Below are positions 7,882-16,784 of a DNA stretch of 58,023 nucleotides, piece by piece. The DNA lies in assembly GCF_003859795.1 (NCBI RefSeq), contig NZ_RQYI01000013.1, forward strand, positions 1-58,023, written 5' to 3'. The notes beneath the pieces were generated by a model, which saw only the letters and a program-made list of their open reading frames with translations, was not told the origin of the DNA and did not search any database. The stretch comes from Alloprevotella sp. OH1205_COT-284 (GTDB lineage: Bacteria > Bacteroidota > Bacteroidia > Bacteroidales > Bacteroidaceae). A program made the translations under genes and the position numbers. Within the stretch, counting starts at the first letter, position 1; the number at the start of each line of letters is the position of its first letter.

Positions 7882-8419
7882 GACGGGAGCGAATGGGAAG
7901 AAAGCTTCACGGCATGGGAGCTAAAAAAAACGGGCTCTGAGGTAGGCATTTCTACCTCTGAGGCCGTGAACGCGGCGACCGTCGGAGCGGGAAAAGCCAT
8001 GCCTCCTCGCGCGCACGCGCGTATACCTTGTTATTGCATTTTGCCTTCACTGCCTTCGCAAAAAGAGATAACGATCTGTAAGTCAAAATGATATTGGCGA
8101 AGGCAAGTGAAGGCAAAACGAAAATGGGTTTTGCAATCGACTGAAATACACGCTGTTGTGGCGCATTTTTGCCTTCACCGCCCCCGAAAGGGGCAGTTTT
8201 CGCGCGGAAGAGGCGGAAGGAGGTGAAGGCAAAAGGGATTTTTGCCTTCACCGTAGAAGTATTGATTTTCAATAAGTTGAAATCTCCGAAGAACGTTTGC
8301 CTTCACTTGCCTTCGCAAGAAACGCGCTGACAATCAAAGAGAAAAGGCCTTTTGCGAAGGCAAAACGGCAAAAACAAAAAAACAGGGTGGAAAAACGCCC
8401 GAAAGAGGCGGTTTCATCG
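7882..8419 (+). repeat. Structured intergenic element, copy A (about 538 nt)
   Basis: Nearly the same sequence occurs inverted at 19194-19731 and, shorter and more diverged, at 37336-37820. It contains, in order: two 21-nt-period units (7918-7959); an alternating purine-pyrimidine tract CGCGCGCACGCGCGTATAC (8008-8026); a long hairpin with TTTTGCCTTCAC...GTGAAGGCAAAA arms (8039-8117); arm 1 TTTTGCCTTCACC (8166-8178), arm 2 GGTGAAGGCAAAA (8222-8234) and arm 3 TTTTGCCTTCACC (8240-8252), where arm 2 can pair with either neighbour; and a TTGCCTTCGCAA/TTGCGAAGGCAA hairpin (about 8307-8363). Overlapping open frames are not conserved as proteins between copies. No transposase is present, so if mobile it is non-autonomous. 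Confidence 0.85.
7918..7959 (+). repeat. 21-nt-period repeat, locus 1 (two units)
   Basis: Two consecutive 21-nt units (7918-7938 and 7939-7959). Each begins GAG(C/G)TA and ends with a CTCT, and the second holds a GAGGTAG...CTACCTC inverted pair. The same period and motif recur at five other intergenic loci in the window. Confidence 0.7.
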
Positions 8420-8624
8420 GAGAGGGGGAGAGAGCGGCAGAGGAGGGAGCGACACACAAGGGCGACGGCGACGCGAAACGAAGGGCACGTGTCGAAAGCC
8501 CGGAGCGGCAGGAGGGCTGCGCGAACCGACCACGCTTTCGGAGGTTGCTGCCCGCAGCGCGACAAAACAAGGGGGAGGTCTGTTTTTTAGGGCGAAGAAA
8601 CGAGGAGGGCTTCGCGGTTTTTCG

Positions 8625-8632
8625 TATCTTTG
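8625..8632 (+). promoter_or_regulatory. Candidate -7 box for the DUF389 gene
   Basis: TATCTTTG fits TAnnTTTG and lies 60 nt before the chosen ATG at 8692. No good TTTG was seen at the -33 position. Confidence 0.45.
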
Positions 8633-8691
8633 GAGGCGAAAACGGCGTTTTTTCGTCTCGCCACCTCACATCAATTCCAAAAACACGCATC

Positions 8692-10041
8692 ATGTCTCAA
8701 AATTTCAGTGCCATTTTTCGCATCGTCAAAGGCTACTTCAACGTCATGCACGAAAAAGAAGACGAGCAAGCCATCATCGACAATATCCGCGCCGGCATCA
8801 ATTTTCGCGGTGCCAACTCGTGGGTGCTTATTTTTGCCATTTTTATCGCTTCGCTCGGTCTGAACGTCAATTCCACGGCGGTGATCATCGGTGCGATGCT
8901 GATTTCTCCGCTAATGGGGCCGATCATCGGCATCGGGCTATCGGTGGGGATCAACGACCTCGAACTGCTCAAACACTCCTATCGCAACCTCGGCGCGGCC
9001 ACGATCATCAGTGTGCTCACGGCCACGCTCTACTTCCTGATCACTCCGCTCGACGAGGCGCAATCCGAACTCCTCGCCCGCACCTCGCCCACGATCTACG
9101 ACGTGCTGATTGCACTGTGTGGCGGGGCGGCCGGCTTTTTGGCCATGGCCACCAAGGCCAAAGGGAGCAACGTCATTCCCGGCGTGGCAATCGCCACGGC
9201 ACTGATGCCGCCGCTCTGCACCGCGGGCTACGGTCTGGCCATGGGCAACTGGGCGTATTTTCTGGGAGCGTTCTACCTCTTTTTTATCAACACCGTGTTC
9301 ATTTGTCTGGCCACGATCGTGGGGGTGAGAATGATGAATTTCAGCTATCGGCAGGCCATCGACACGGAGCGGTTCAAAAAGGTGCGTAAATACATTATTG
9401 CCATTGTCATCGTGACGATGGTGCCGGCGGTTTATTTCACCTCCGGCATCGTGCGCGACAGCTTCCGCAACAACAACGTGCGCAAATTCGTCAATGCCGA
9501 ACTGGCGGGAACGGGCACACACATTCTTTCGACCTCTCTCGACACGCGCGAACGTGTGCTCAACGTCGTGGCCGTGGGGCGCGAAATCACCTCGGCGGCA
9601 CAGCGCGCGGCCGAAGAGCGGCTCGAACGCTACAACCTCAAAGGCTATCGACTGCTCCTCATTCAGGGAACGCAGTCGGACAGTTTGCTGACGCAAAAGA
9701 CACAAATCGGAACGCCCACCCTCTCGACCGACAAAAAACACATTGCCGAACAGGCCGCGCGAATCCGACAGCTCGAAGCGCGCCTCGAACCCTTTGAACG
9801 CCACCAGAACCTCTCGGGCGAAGTGGCTTTGGAACTGCAACCGCTCTTCCCTTCCGTGGCCTCGCTGGCCTTGATGCCCATGACCGAAGCACGCACCGAC
9901 ACGGCCGTACAAAAAACACAAACCGTGGCCATCGTGCGCCTCGCTCCAAACCAAACGCTCTCAACGACGGAGCGCGAACGCTTGAAAAAATGGCTCGCCA
10001 CGCGCACAAAAGGCAAAGACATACGTCTCATTTTACAATAA
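8692..10041 (+). CDS. DUF389-family inner-membrane protein
   Basis: A 449-residue protein of the DUF389 (TIGR00341-like) family, function unknown. The N-terminal half has about six hydrophobic segments and the family's characteristic runs NSTAVIIGAMLISPLMGPI and GVAIATALMPPLCTAGYG. The C-terminal ~200 residues are soluble and charged. The open frame extends upstream to 8545, but that part is the low-complexity tail of the structured repeat region, and the conserved protein begins MSQNFSAIFRIVKGYF at 8692. The next gene starts 35 nt downstream on the same strand. The family is often proposed to be involved in transport, but no substrate is known. Confidence 0.85.
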   Translation: MSQNFSAIFRIVKGYFNVMHEKEDEQAIIDNIRAGINFRGANSWVLIFAIFIASLGLNVNSTAVIIGAMLISPLMGPIIGIGLSVGINDLELLKHSYRNLGAATIISVLTATLYFLITPLDEAQSELLARTSPTIYDVLIALCGGAAGFLAMATKAKGSNVIPGVAIATALMPPLCTAGYGLAMGNWAYFLGAFYLFFINTVFICLATIVGVRMMNFSYRQAIDTERFKKVRKYIIAIVIVTMVPAVYFTSGIVRDSFRNNNVRKFVNAELAGTGTHILSTSLDTRERVLNVVAVGREITSAAQRAAEERLERYNLKGYRLLLIQGTQSDSLLTQKTQIGTPTLSTDKKHIAEQAARIRQLEARLEPFERHQNLSGEVALELQPLFPSVASLALMPMTEARTDTAVQKTQTVAIVRLAPNQTLSTTERERLKKWLATRTKGKDIRLILQ

Positions 10042-10076
10042 AAAACCACTTCGTTCTTCTCGCTCCGACACACGAC

Positions 10077-11330
10077 ATGAACATTGCCATTGTCGGCGGC
10101 GGTGCCGCCGGTTTCTTTCTTGCCATTCGCGTCAAAGAGCTTTTGCCCTCGGCGCGCGTCATCGTCTTCGAACGAAGCGGCGGCGTTTTGTCGAAAGTGC
10201 GCATCAGCGGCGGCGGACGGTGCAACCTGACCCACTCGTTTGCCCACGTCAGCGACCTCTCGCAGGTCTATCCGCGCGGTGCGCGCCTGCTCAAACGCCT
10301 TTTTCGCAGTTTTGACCACCGCGCGGCCTATGCGTGGTTTGAAGCTCATGGGGTGCCGCTCGTCACGCAAGAGGACGGGTGCGTTTTTCCCCGATCGCAA
10401 AGCTCGGAGAGCGTCATCTTTTGCCTCACGCACCATGCCCGAATGCTGGGCGTGGAGGTGTGTACGGGGGTGAAGGTGAAGGAGGTGTTTCGCAGCGGAA
10501 ACGGTTTCCGCCTCGACACCTTGTCGGCCGACTGCCCCGCGGCATCGGAGACTTTCGACGCCGTCGCCCTCACCACGGGCGGAGCTCCACGGGGCGAAGG
10601 ACACGACTTTCTCGCCCGTCTCGGCCATGAGATCGAACCGCCCTGCCCCTCTCTCTTCACGTTCAACATTGACCACAAGCCGCTCACCGCGCTGACAGGC
10701 ATCGTCGCGGAAAAGGCACAGACGGCATTTGCAGGCACCAAATTTCGCACCGATGGGGCACTGCTCATCACCCATTGGGGCGTGAGCGGACCGGCCGTGC
10801 TCAAACTCTCCGCACACGCCGCGCGCTACCTTTGCGAACACAACTATCGCGCACCGCTGCTGATTTCGTGGAGCGGCACGAACAACGCCGAAAACGTTGC
10901 CGCCGAACTGGCCGCCCTGCAACGGTCGGCCGGCAGCCGCCTTGTGGGGAACGTGCGCCCGGAATATCTGCAAACGCGCCTGTGGCACTACCTGCTCTCG
11001 CGCGCCGAACTCTCGCCCGAAAAGCGATGGAGCGAAGTGGGGCGCAAGAGCCTCAACCGACTGGCCAACGTGCTCACGGCCGACACCTATGCCATGGTCG
11101 GGCGCGGCACGTATAAGGACGAATTTGTCACCTGCGGCGGCGTGAGCCTTTCGTCGGTCGATGCCTCGACGTTGGAAAGCCGTTCGGTGCCGGGATTGTT
11201 CTTTGCCGGCGAGATATTGGACATCGACGGCGTCACGGGAGGCTTCAATCTCACGGCGGCTTGGACAACCGCACATACCGCCGCCGAGGGCATCGCCCGA
11301 CGCCTTTCCGCCCCGAACGACGGCCGATGA
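10077..11330 (+). CDS. NAD(P)/FAD-dependent oxidoreductase, YhiN/HI0933-like
   Basis: A 417-residue flavoprotein of the HI0933/YhiN family. It shows the N-terminal dinucleotide fold IAIVGGGAAGFF, the family motif ISGGGRCNLTH (about residues 42-52), and the C-terminal FAD-closing motif FFAGEILDIDGVTGGFNLTAAW. The start is set at ATG 10077, immediately before the Rossmann strand. Members are predicted flavin-dependent oxidoreductases or dehydrogenases of unknown substrate. It may be co-transcribed with the DUF389 gene upstream (35 nt apart). A strong terminator follows at 11466-11511. Confidence 0.85.
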   Translation: MNIAIVGGGAAGFFLAIRVKELLPSARVIVFERSGGVLSKVRISGGGRCNLTHSFAHVSDLSQVYPRGARLLKRLFRSFDHRAAYAWFEAHGVPLVTQEDGCVFPRSQSSESVIFCLTHHARMLGVEVCTGVKVKEVFRSGNGFRLDTLSADCPAASETFDAVALTTGGAPRGEGHDFLARLGHEIEPPCPSLFTFNIDHKPLTALTGIVAEKAQTAFAGTKFRTDGALLITHWGVSGPAVLKLSAHAARYLCEHNYRAPLLISWSGTNNAENVAAELAALQRSAGSRLVGNVRPEYLQTRLWHYLLSRAELSPEKRWSEVGRKSLNRLANVLTADTYAMVGRGTYKDEFVTCGGVSLSSVDASTLESRSVPGLFFAGEILDIDGVTGGFNLTAAWTTAHTAAEGIARRLSAPNDGR

Positions 11331-11465
11331 CAGCCGAACTTATTGACCGCCCAAACGGTTTGGAAGCGACCGTAAACCCACACATCTGCCCCAACACCGA
11401 ATGTGAAGAGACGGCTATCCGTATCGGCCGACGCGACACAACCGGCCGCCCCACATTTTGCGAAC

Positions 11466-11511
11466 GACAAAACCCACATCCGACAGCTTGACTGCGAATG
11501 TGGGTTTTGTC
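11466..11511. terminator. Bidirectional terminator between convergent genes
   Basis: Arms GACAAAACCCACAT and ATGTGGGTTTTGTC pair perfectly over 14 bp around an 18-nt loop. T- and A-rich ends on both sides suit termination of both the flavoprotein gene (+) and pepT (-), which converge here. Confidence 0.8.
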
Positions 11512-11582
11512 GCGATTTGACGATTTGACGCAGTGCGCAAAACCGCCGACGCAACGCGCGAGAGGGCTCGACACCGAAGGCA

Positions 11583-12806
11583 TCAACGCCGGGCGGTGAG
11601 CCGCACGATGTGTACGATGACTTCGGAGGCTTTCTCCAAATTGGGGATAGGGAGAAATTCGTGAGCACCGTGGAAGTTGAGGCCGCCGGCAAAGATATTG
11701 GGGCAAGGCAACCCCATGAAAGAGAGCTGTGCGCCGTCGGTGCCGCCGCGAATGGGTTTGACAATCGGACGGATGCCGACCTCCTCCATGGCCTGACGGG
11801 CAATATCGACGATGTGCATCATCGGCTCCACCTTTTCGCGCATGTTGCGGTATTGATCGGTGAGGGTCAGCCGAAGCGTTTCGGCACCATATTTGATGTT
11901 CATGCCCTGCACCAAACCTCTGAGCATGGCCTTTCGGTCTTCAAAACGTTGGCGGTCGTGGTCGCGAATGATGTAGCTGACGGTGGCACGCTCCACCCCG
12001 CCCTCAATGCCGGTGAGGTGGAAGAAGCCTTCGTAGCCCTCGGTTTCTTCGGGCACTTCCTGCTGCGGCATCTTTTGCACCAATTCGGTGGCCACGCGGG
12101 CGGCATTGATCATTTTATCTTTGGCATAGCCGGGATGAACACTCACACCGGTGATTTCGATTTTGGCGGAGGCGGCGTTGAAATTCTCGTATTCGAGTTC
12201 TCCACGCTCGCTGCCGTCCATGGTGTATGCCCATTCGCAGCCGAATTTTTCGACATCAAACTTGTGTGCCCCAAGGCCGATCTCTTCGTCGGGATTGAAG
12301 CCGACACGCACCTTTCCGTGAGGTATTTCGGGATGCGCGATGAGATATTCCATGGCCGTGACGATCTCGGCGATGCCGGCCTTGTCGTCGGCACCGAGCA
12401 AGGTGTGTCCGTCGGTGACGATGATGTCTTCGCCGACATGGTCGAGGAGTTCGGGAAACTTGGCCACTGTGCTCACGATGCCGGTTTGGGCGTCGAGCAC
12501 GATGTCGGTGCCGTCGTAATTGCGCACGATGCGGGGTTTCACACCGGCACCCGATGCGTCGGGGCTGGTGTCGATGTGGGCTATGAAACCAATCGTGGGC
12601 ACGGGGTTATCGACATTGGCGGGCAAGGTGGCATAGACGTAGCCATGAGCATCCATTTCGACTTCGCTCATGCCGATGGATCGGAGTTCTTCGACAAGAT
12701 ATTCGGCCAAACGAAACTGCTTTTCGGTACTGGGGGTCGTGCCGGTGCTGTCGTCGCTTTGGGTGTCGAAACTGACATATTTAAGAAAACGTTCTACAAT
12801 GGTCAT
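11583..12806 (-). CDS. pepT: Peptidase T (tripeptide aminopeptidase)
   Basis: The 407-residue product has the usual length of PepT, a cytosolic M20-family di-zinc enzyme that removes the N-terminal residue from tripeptides. The metal-binding and catalytic motifs are all visible: [42 protein letters not shown] and near the end [11 protein letters not shown] place the start at the ATG at 12806 ([11 protein letters not shown]), which matches the family's N-terminus; the frame upstream is non-homologous. It is single-gene between a terminator downstream and the GH2 terminator hairpin upstream. Confidence 0.95.
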   Translation of the reverse strand: MTIVERFLKYVSFDTQSDDSTGTTPSTEKQFRLAEYLVEELRSIGMSEVEMDAHGYVYATLPANVDNPVPTIGFIAHIDTSPDASGAGVKPRIVRNYDGTDIVLDAQTGIVSTVAKFPELLDHVGEDIIVTDGHTLLGADDKAGIAEIVTAMEYLIAHPEIPHGKVRVGFNPDEEIGLGAHKFDVEKFGCEWAYTMDGSERGELEYENFNAASAKIEITGVSVHPGYAKDKMINAARVATELVQKMPQQEVPEETEGYEGFFHLTGIEGGVERATVSYIIRDHDRQRFEDRKAMLRGLVQGMNIKYGAETLRLTLTDQYRNMREKVEPMMHIVDIARQAMEEVGIRPIVKPIRGGTDGAQLSFMGLPCPNIFAGGLNFHGAHEFLPIPNLEKASEVIVHIVRLTARR

Positions 12807-12845
12807 AAAGGAAAAAAGATTTTCTGAAAAATTAGAGAGATAGAG

Positions 12846-12886
12846 AAACGATCGGCGCAAGGATGAGGACAACGCGCCGACCGTTT
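12846..12886 (-). terminator. Hairpin after the GH2 gene
   Basis: Arms AAACGATCGGCGC and GCGCCGACCGTTT pair with one mismatch around a 15-nt loop, directly after the GH2 stop and before pepT. The T-run on the minus strand is modest. Confidence 0.55.
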
Positions 12887-12901
12887 AGATTAGAAAATGC
12901 T

Positions 12902-15900
12902 CTACTTCACCCACGTTTTGCGCCCATCGATCACATAAATTCCGCTGTGGCGAGGAGTATCGACACGACGGCCGGTGAGATCGAAGACGACGGAAGACGA
13001 GGGTGCGGAAGACTGCGGAAGACGAGGAGCCGACGTGGCGACATCTTTCACGGGAGAGAAGCGCAAAATGTAGGAGTACTCGCCTTCGGAGGGACAGCGA
13101 TACTGCTCTATGGTGCGGACGTTGCCACACGAACCGTTGCCGACGCCTCTCTGATAGTAGTCGAAATGAACGTGAACACCGGCCGAGGGGGTGAGATCGT
13201 AGGGGTGAAGCACCGTCTTTTTGAATTGTCGGTCGGCGTAGTGGAGGGCGGAGAAAGACACCTGCCCTTGGGTTTCCACCTTCCAACCGTTGCCGTTGGC
13301 ATCGAAGAGGGTCAGCTCTCTCAAATCCTCACGTCCGCCACAGGTTTGGGGGTGGGCATAGGGCGTGAACATTTCGGCAACGGTCGTTTCGTAGCGTCCG
13401 AGACGGCTGCCGGTCTTGCGATCCACATAGTTCTCCCAAGGGCCTCTGGCATAGTAGTGTAGGTTGGTCAGCGGTTGCGCGAAATACATGCCGATACCCA
13501 AACGAAGCAGATTTTTGGCCGTAGGGGAAAACTCGGCTTTGAGGTCTACGGTTTCGTCGGCATAAATGGTGTAGATAAGTTTTGTCTGTACGACCGAGCC
13601 GTAGATAATGTCGATGACTTGTGCGCTTTTTCCGTCGTCGGCAAGCGAGTAGGTCACATTGTGGAAGAGCGATCCGATTTCGGGTCTGAGATTGACATCG
13701 TTTTCGATCCAGCGGAAATTGTCGTAGGTCGGTACGCCCATTCCTTTGCACACGGCGGTGCCGTCGAGTTGCCAAAACTGCATGCCCTGCATCTTATTGA
13801 ACATCAAAACCTGCCGGGGAGTGATGACGGAGAAATCGTTGCCGTCGGTTTCCACCTTGACCGTTCCTGCCGCGACGGTCACGGGCGAAAGTTCGGCACG
13901 CTCGTGCAAGATCGTTTCAAACGCGGCAACGGCATGTCCGGCTTCCGCCCAAGCGGTGGGTGCGGTGAGCACGACATCGGCTTGCAGCGTGATTTCCTTG
14001 TCTCCCGCCAAAGGCGTGGTGAAAGGTATGGTGAGCGTGGCATACTGCCGAGTGGGAGTGGCGGGAAGAGCAATCGTGCCGCGCTCGGCCACACGGCCGT
14101 CTATCAGCACGCGCCAGTTGAGCGCGAAAGCATCGAGGGTGGTAAAATTGTAGCGATTCATCAGTTTGAGCTGACGCTTTTCGGCATCGTATCGGGTGAA
14201 CTTGACACTCTGATACACCTGCTTCACCTCATTGAGCTTTGCACTCCACGAACGCGAGGCGGTGATGATGCCGTTGCTCATGAAGTTGCCTTGGTGAGGA
14301 CCCGGATAATCGTAGCCCGAACGGAAACGATGGAAACCGGTAGAGGGATCGACAAGATTTTTGTTTTTGATGTCTTGTGCGTCGTAAATACCCTGATCGA
14401 CCCAGTCCCAAATGCAGCCACCGATGCCGCGAGAGGATTCGCTCGTCCACGTGCCGGAGGCATTGGGTTTTCCCTCGATGATGTCCCAGTATTCTTGGAG
14501 GTTACCAATGGCATTGCCCATGGCATGGGCATATTCGCAAATGAAATAGGGGCCATAATTGTTGTACCGGCAACGCTCCTTCACTTCTTCGAGCGTGGGG
14601 TACATGTCGGAGTGCATGTCCGACGAGGCGGCCACATTGTGTCGCGATGCGCCTTCGTAGTGAATGGGTCGGGGATCGAGTCCTCGCACGGCATGGTAGG
14701 CTTCGGTGAAATTGCGTCCGGCGTGGCTCTCGTTGCCCAAGCTCCAAAAGATAACGGAGGGGAAGTTGCGATCGCGCAAAACCATGGTTCGGTTGCGGTA
14801 GACGATAGGGGCACCCCAACTCTCTTTGTCGGAAATGCCGCCGCCGTTTCGGTGATCCTCCCAGTTTTTGTGGCATTCGACGTCGGCCTCATCCATCACA
14901 TACAGTCCGTAGTAGTCGAACATGGCGTTCATTTTAGCCTGTCGCGGATAGTGTGAGGTGCGCACCGTATTGACGTTGGCCTGTTTCATCATGACAATGT
15001 CTTTGAGCATGGTGGACACATCGATGGAGCGACCGTGTACGGGGTGAATGTCTTGCGTATTGACACCGCGGAAAAACACGCGCTGCCCGTTGATGTAGTA
15101 AACATTGCCGCGTTGCTCGATGTTTCGGAAACCGTATTTGGTGCTGAACGCCAAAGTTTCGGGAGCATCGGCCGACGGACGCTGAAACACTTCGATCGTG
15201 TACAACACCGGCGACTCGGCACTCCACAGACGAAGATCGGTCATGGGGAAAGAGAAATTCAGTTTTCCCTCCTTTTCTCCTTCGGCAAAACTCTTGCTCA
15301 ATTCGGCTTTTTGCAGTTCTTCTCCCTCCGGCGAAAGCACACGTATGCCATAAACTCCGTCGACCGCTTTTGCGTCGCGGTTGTCGATGTCGAACTCCAC
15401 TTTCAGCTCTCCGGAACGATATCCGGTCGCACGATTGAGTTCGGCGGTGATATAGTGATCGCGCACGAAAGTGCGAGGTACGCTGACCAAATACACATCG
15501 CGGTGAATACCGCTGAAATGCCACATATCCTGCCCTTCGATGTAGGAAGCATCCGTCCAACGGATGACTTGCACGCTGACATTGTTTTCGCCTTCTCTCA
15601 CATAGGGGGTGATGTCAAATTCCACATCGTTGTTGCCCGGCTCGGTATATCCCACGCTCCGACCATTGACCCACACGTAAGCTCCTGCCGAGAGTCCATC
15701 GAAATGGAGCAGCGTGCGTTCGTTACACCACGCTGAGGATAAAGTGAAATTGCGACGATAGTTGGCTACGGAGTTCCAAAGTCCGCTTTTCATCTGAATA
15801 TAGGGCGGTGCATCGGCAAAGGCATAATCGACGTTGATGTAGTGTGGCACGCCGTAGCCTTTCATTTCCAGACACGAAGGCACGGTGATGGTGTCCATCG

Positions 15901-16663
15901 CCGAAGTATCGTATTGGTCTGCGGAAAAGGCCGAGTCGAGTTGCGCCACGTCTTTTGTCCATTGCAGTTTCCACAAGCCGTTGAGCGATAATATTCTGCT
16001 GGAATTTGGTGTCTGCCACGGATGCTCATACCGCTGTTTGTCGGCGCGCATCTCCTCGGTCGATCCATAGGGGATTTGCCAAGCATGCCCCGGTTCGACA
16101 TTGACGGCAAACACCTTTTCATCCTGCCAAGCAACAGACGGAATAGACGGCTGGTTGGCCGCCGTCAGCGTCCAGTGTGCGGCGTCGCTTTCGCGATCGG
16201 TCAGCACGAGGCGCGAGTAAGCGTCGATTTTGAGAAACTTTCGAGTGTATTTGTTCGATGCGGAAGAGAGGACATACCCCTTTTTCCCATTCAGCGTCTT
16301 TTCCGTGAATTGCACCCATTGGTTGTCGTTATTGTTATCGGTCGTCCACTGCACGGGATGCAATGCAACATTCTGCAATACCAAGTCCACCGACTTTCCC
16401 ACCGCTTGGTTTTCGATCGTGAAAACCTGTTCTTCAATATTTTTGGCATTGAGTTTCCATACTTGTCCAAAATCTCCGAACTTATAAGACTCCACGTAAA
16501 TCGGTGCATTGTTTTGGAAGTTTTGCCTATTGCTCAACACTTTGCCACTTTGCGTATGGAAAAGCACAAAAGTTTTTCCCACGAGATCGGCAACACCTTC
16601 GGCCGTTGCAAACAGCGGGAAAAACAACAGGAAGAGAAGCGCCTCCAACAATCGATGCTTCAT
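12902..16663 (-). CDS. Large secreted GH2 beta-galactosidase with N-terminal lectin-like domain
   Basis: A 1253-residue protein with a signal peptide (about 1-21). A ~150-residue domain follows that looks like a ricin-type or similar beta-trefoil sugar-binding module (FVLFHTQSGKVLSNRQ...). Then comes a full GH2 beta-galactosidase of the LacZ architecture: jelly-roll NSSRILSLNGLWKLQW, the acid/base motif SLGNESHAG near residue 643, the nucleophile motif CEYAHAMGN near 709, and the beta-sandwich C-domain with YARGPWENY and RVG-like ends. The last ~30 residues (VVFDLTGRRVDTP...GIYVIDGRKTWVK) resemble the short C-terminal sorting-like tail of Bacteroidales secreted proteins, suggesting export by the type IX system. 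Divergent to a GH84 gene with a shared promoter region, so a host-glycan role is likely. Confidence 0.9.
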   Translation of the reverse strand: MKHRLLEALLFLLFFPLFATAEGVADLVGKTFVLFHTQSGKVLSNRQNFQNNAPIYVESYKFGDFGQVWKLNAKNIEEQVFTIENQAVGKSVDLVLQNVALHPVQWTTDNNNDNQWVQFTEKTLNGKKGYVLSSASNKYTRKFLKIDAYSRLVLTDRESDAAHWTLTAANQPSIPSVAWQDEKVFAVNVEPGHAWQIPYGSTEEMRADKQRYEHPWQTPNSSRILSLNGLWKLQWTKDVAQLDSAFSADQYDTSAMDTITVPSCLEMKGYGVPHYINVDYAFADAPPYIQMKSGLWNSVANYRRNFTLSSAWCNERTLLHFDGLSAGAYVWVNGRSVGYTEPGNNDVEFDITPYVREGENNVSVQVIRWTDASYIEGQDMWHFSGIHRDVYLVSVPRTFVRDHYITAELNRATGYRSGELKVEFDIDNRDAKAVDGVYGIRVLSPEGEELQKAELSKSFAEGEKEGKLNFSFPMTDLRLWSAESPVLYTIEVFQRPSADAPETLAFSTKYGFRNIEQRGNVYYINGQRVFFRGVNTQDIHPVHGRSIDVSTMLKDIVMMKQANVNTVRTSHYPRQAKMNAMFDYYGLYVMDEADVECHKNWEDHRNGGGISDKESWGAPIVYRNRTMVLRDRNFPSVIFWSLGNESHAGRNFTEAYHAVRGLDPRPIHYEGASRHNVAASSDMHSDMYPTLEEVKERCRYNNYGPYFICEYAHAMGNAIGNLQEYWDIIEGKPNASGTWTSESSRGIGGCIWDWVDQGIYDAQDIKNKNLVDPSTGFHRFRSGYDYPGPHQGNFMSNGIITASRSWSAKLNEVKQVYQSVKFTRYDAEKRQLKLMNRYNFTTLDAFALNWRVLIDGRVAERGTIALPATPTRQYATLTIPFTTPLAGDKEITLQADVVLTAPTAWAEAGHAVAAFETILHERAELSPVTVAAGTVKVETDGNDFSVITPRQVLMFNKMQGMQFWQLDGTAVCKGMGVPTYDNFRWIENDVNLRPEIGSLFHNVTYSLADDGKSAQVIDIIYGSVVQTKLIYTIYADETVDLKAEFSPTAKNLLRLGIGMYFAQPLTNLHYYARGPWENYVDRKTGSRLGRYETTVAEMFTPYAHPQTCGGREDLRELTLFDANGNGWKVETQGQVSFSALHYADRQFKKTVLHPYDLTPSAGVHVHFDYYQRGVGNGSCGNVRTIEQYRCPSEGEYSYILRFSPVKDVATSAPRLPQSSAPSSSVVFDLTGRRVDTPRHSGIYVIDGRKTWVK

Positions 16664-16707
16664 AGAATAATAAGATTAAAAGTTAGTTTTTGCAGATATT
16701 CTGCCTA

Positions 16708-16715
16708 CAAAAATA
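16708..16715 (-). promoter_or_regulatory. Candidate -7 box for the GH2 gene
   Basis: On the minus strand this reads TATTTTTG (TAnnTTTG), 45 nt upstream of the GH2 ATG. No exact TTTG sits 20 nt upstream. Confidence 0.45.
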
Positions 16716-16724
16716 GTCTTTTTT

Positions 16725-16756
16725 TTTGGTTTTTCAAGCGTATTGGCGTATTTTTG
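16725..16756 (+). promoter_or_regulatory. Bacteroidetes-type promoter of the GH84 gene
   Basis: TTTG at 16725-16728, exactly 20 nt, then TATTTTTG at 16749-16756, matching the consensus at both boxes. It lies 29 nt before the GH84 ATG. Confidence 0.75.
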
Positions 16757-16784
16757 CGCTCATCTCTACAAAACGGAAGATCAC

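Noticed and set aside
7952-8693. Several open frames (70-120 codons) on both strands of the structured repeat
   Set aside because: They are not kept as proteins in copies B and C, and differences fall on hairpin and alternating-tract rules rather than codons.
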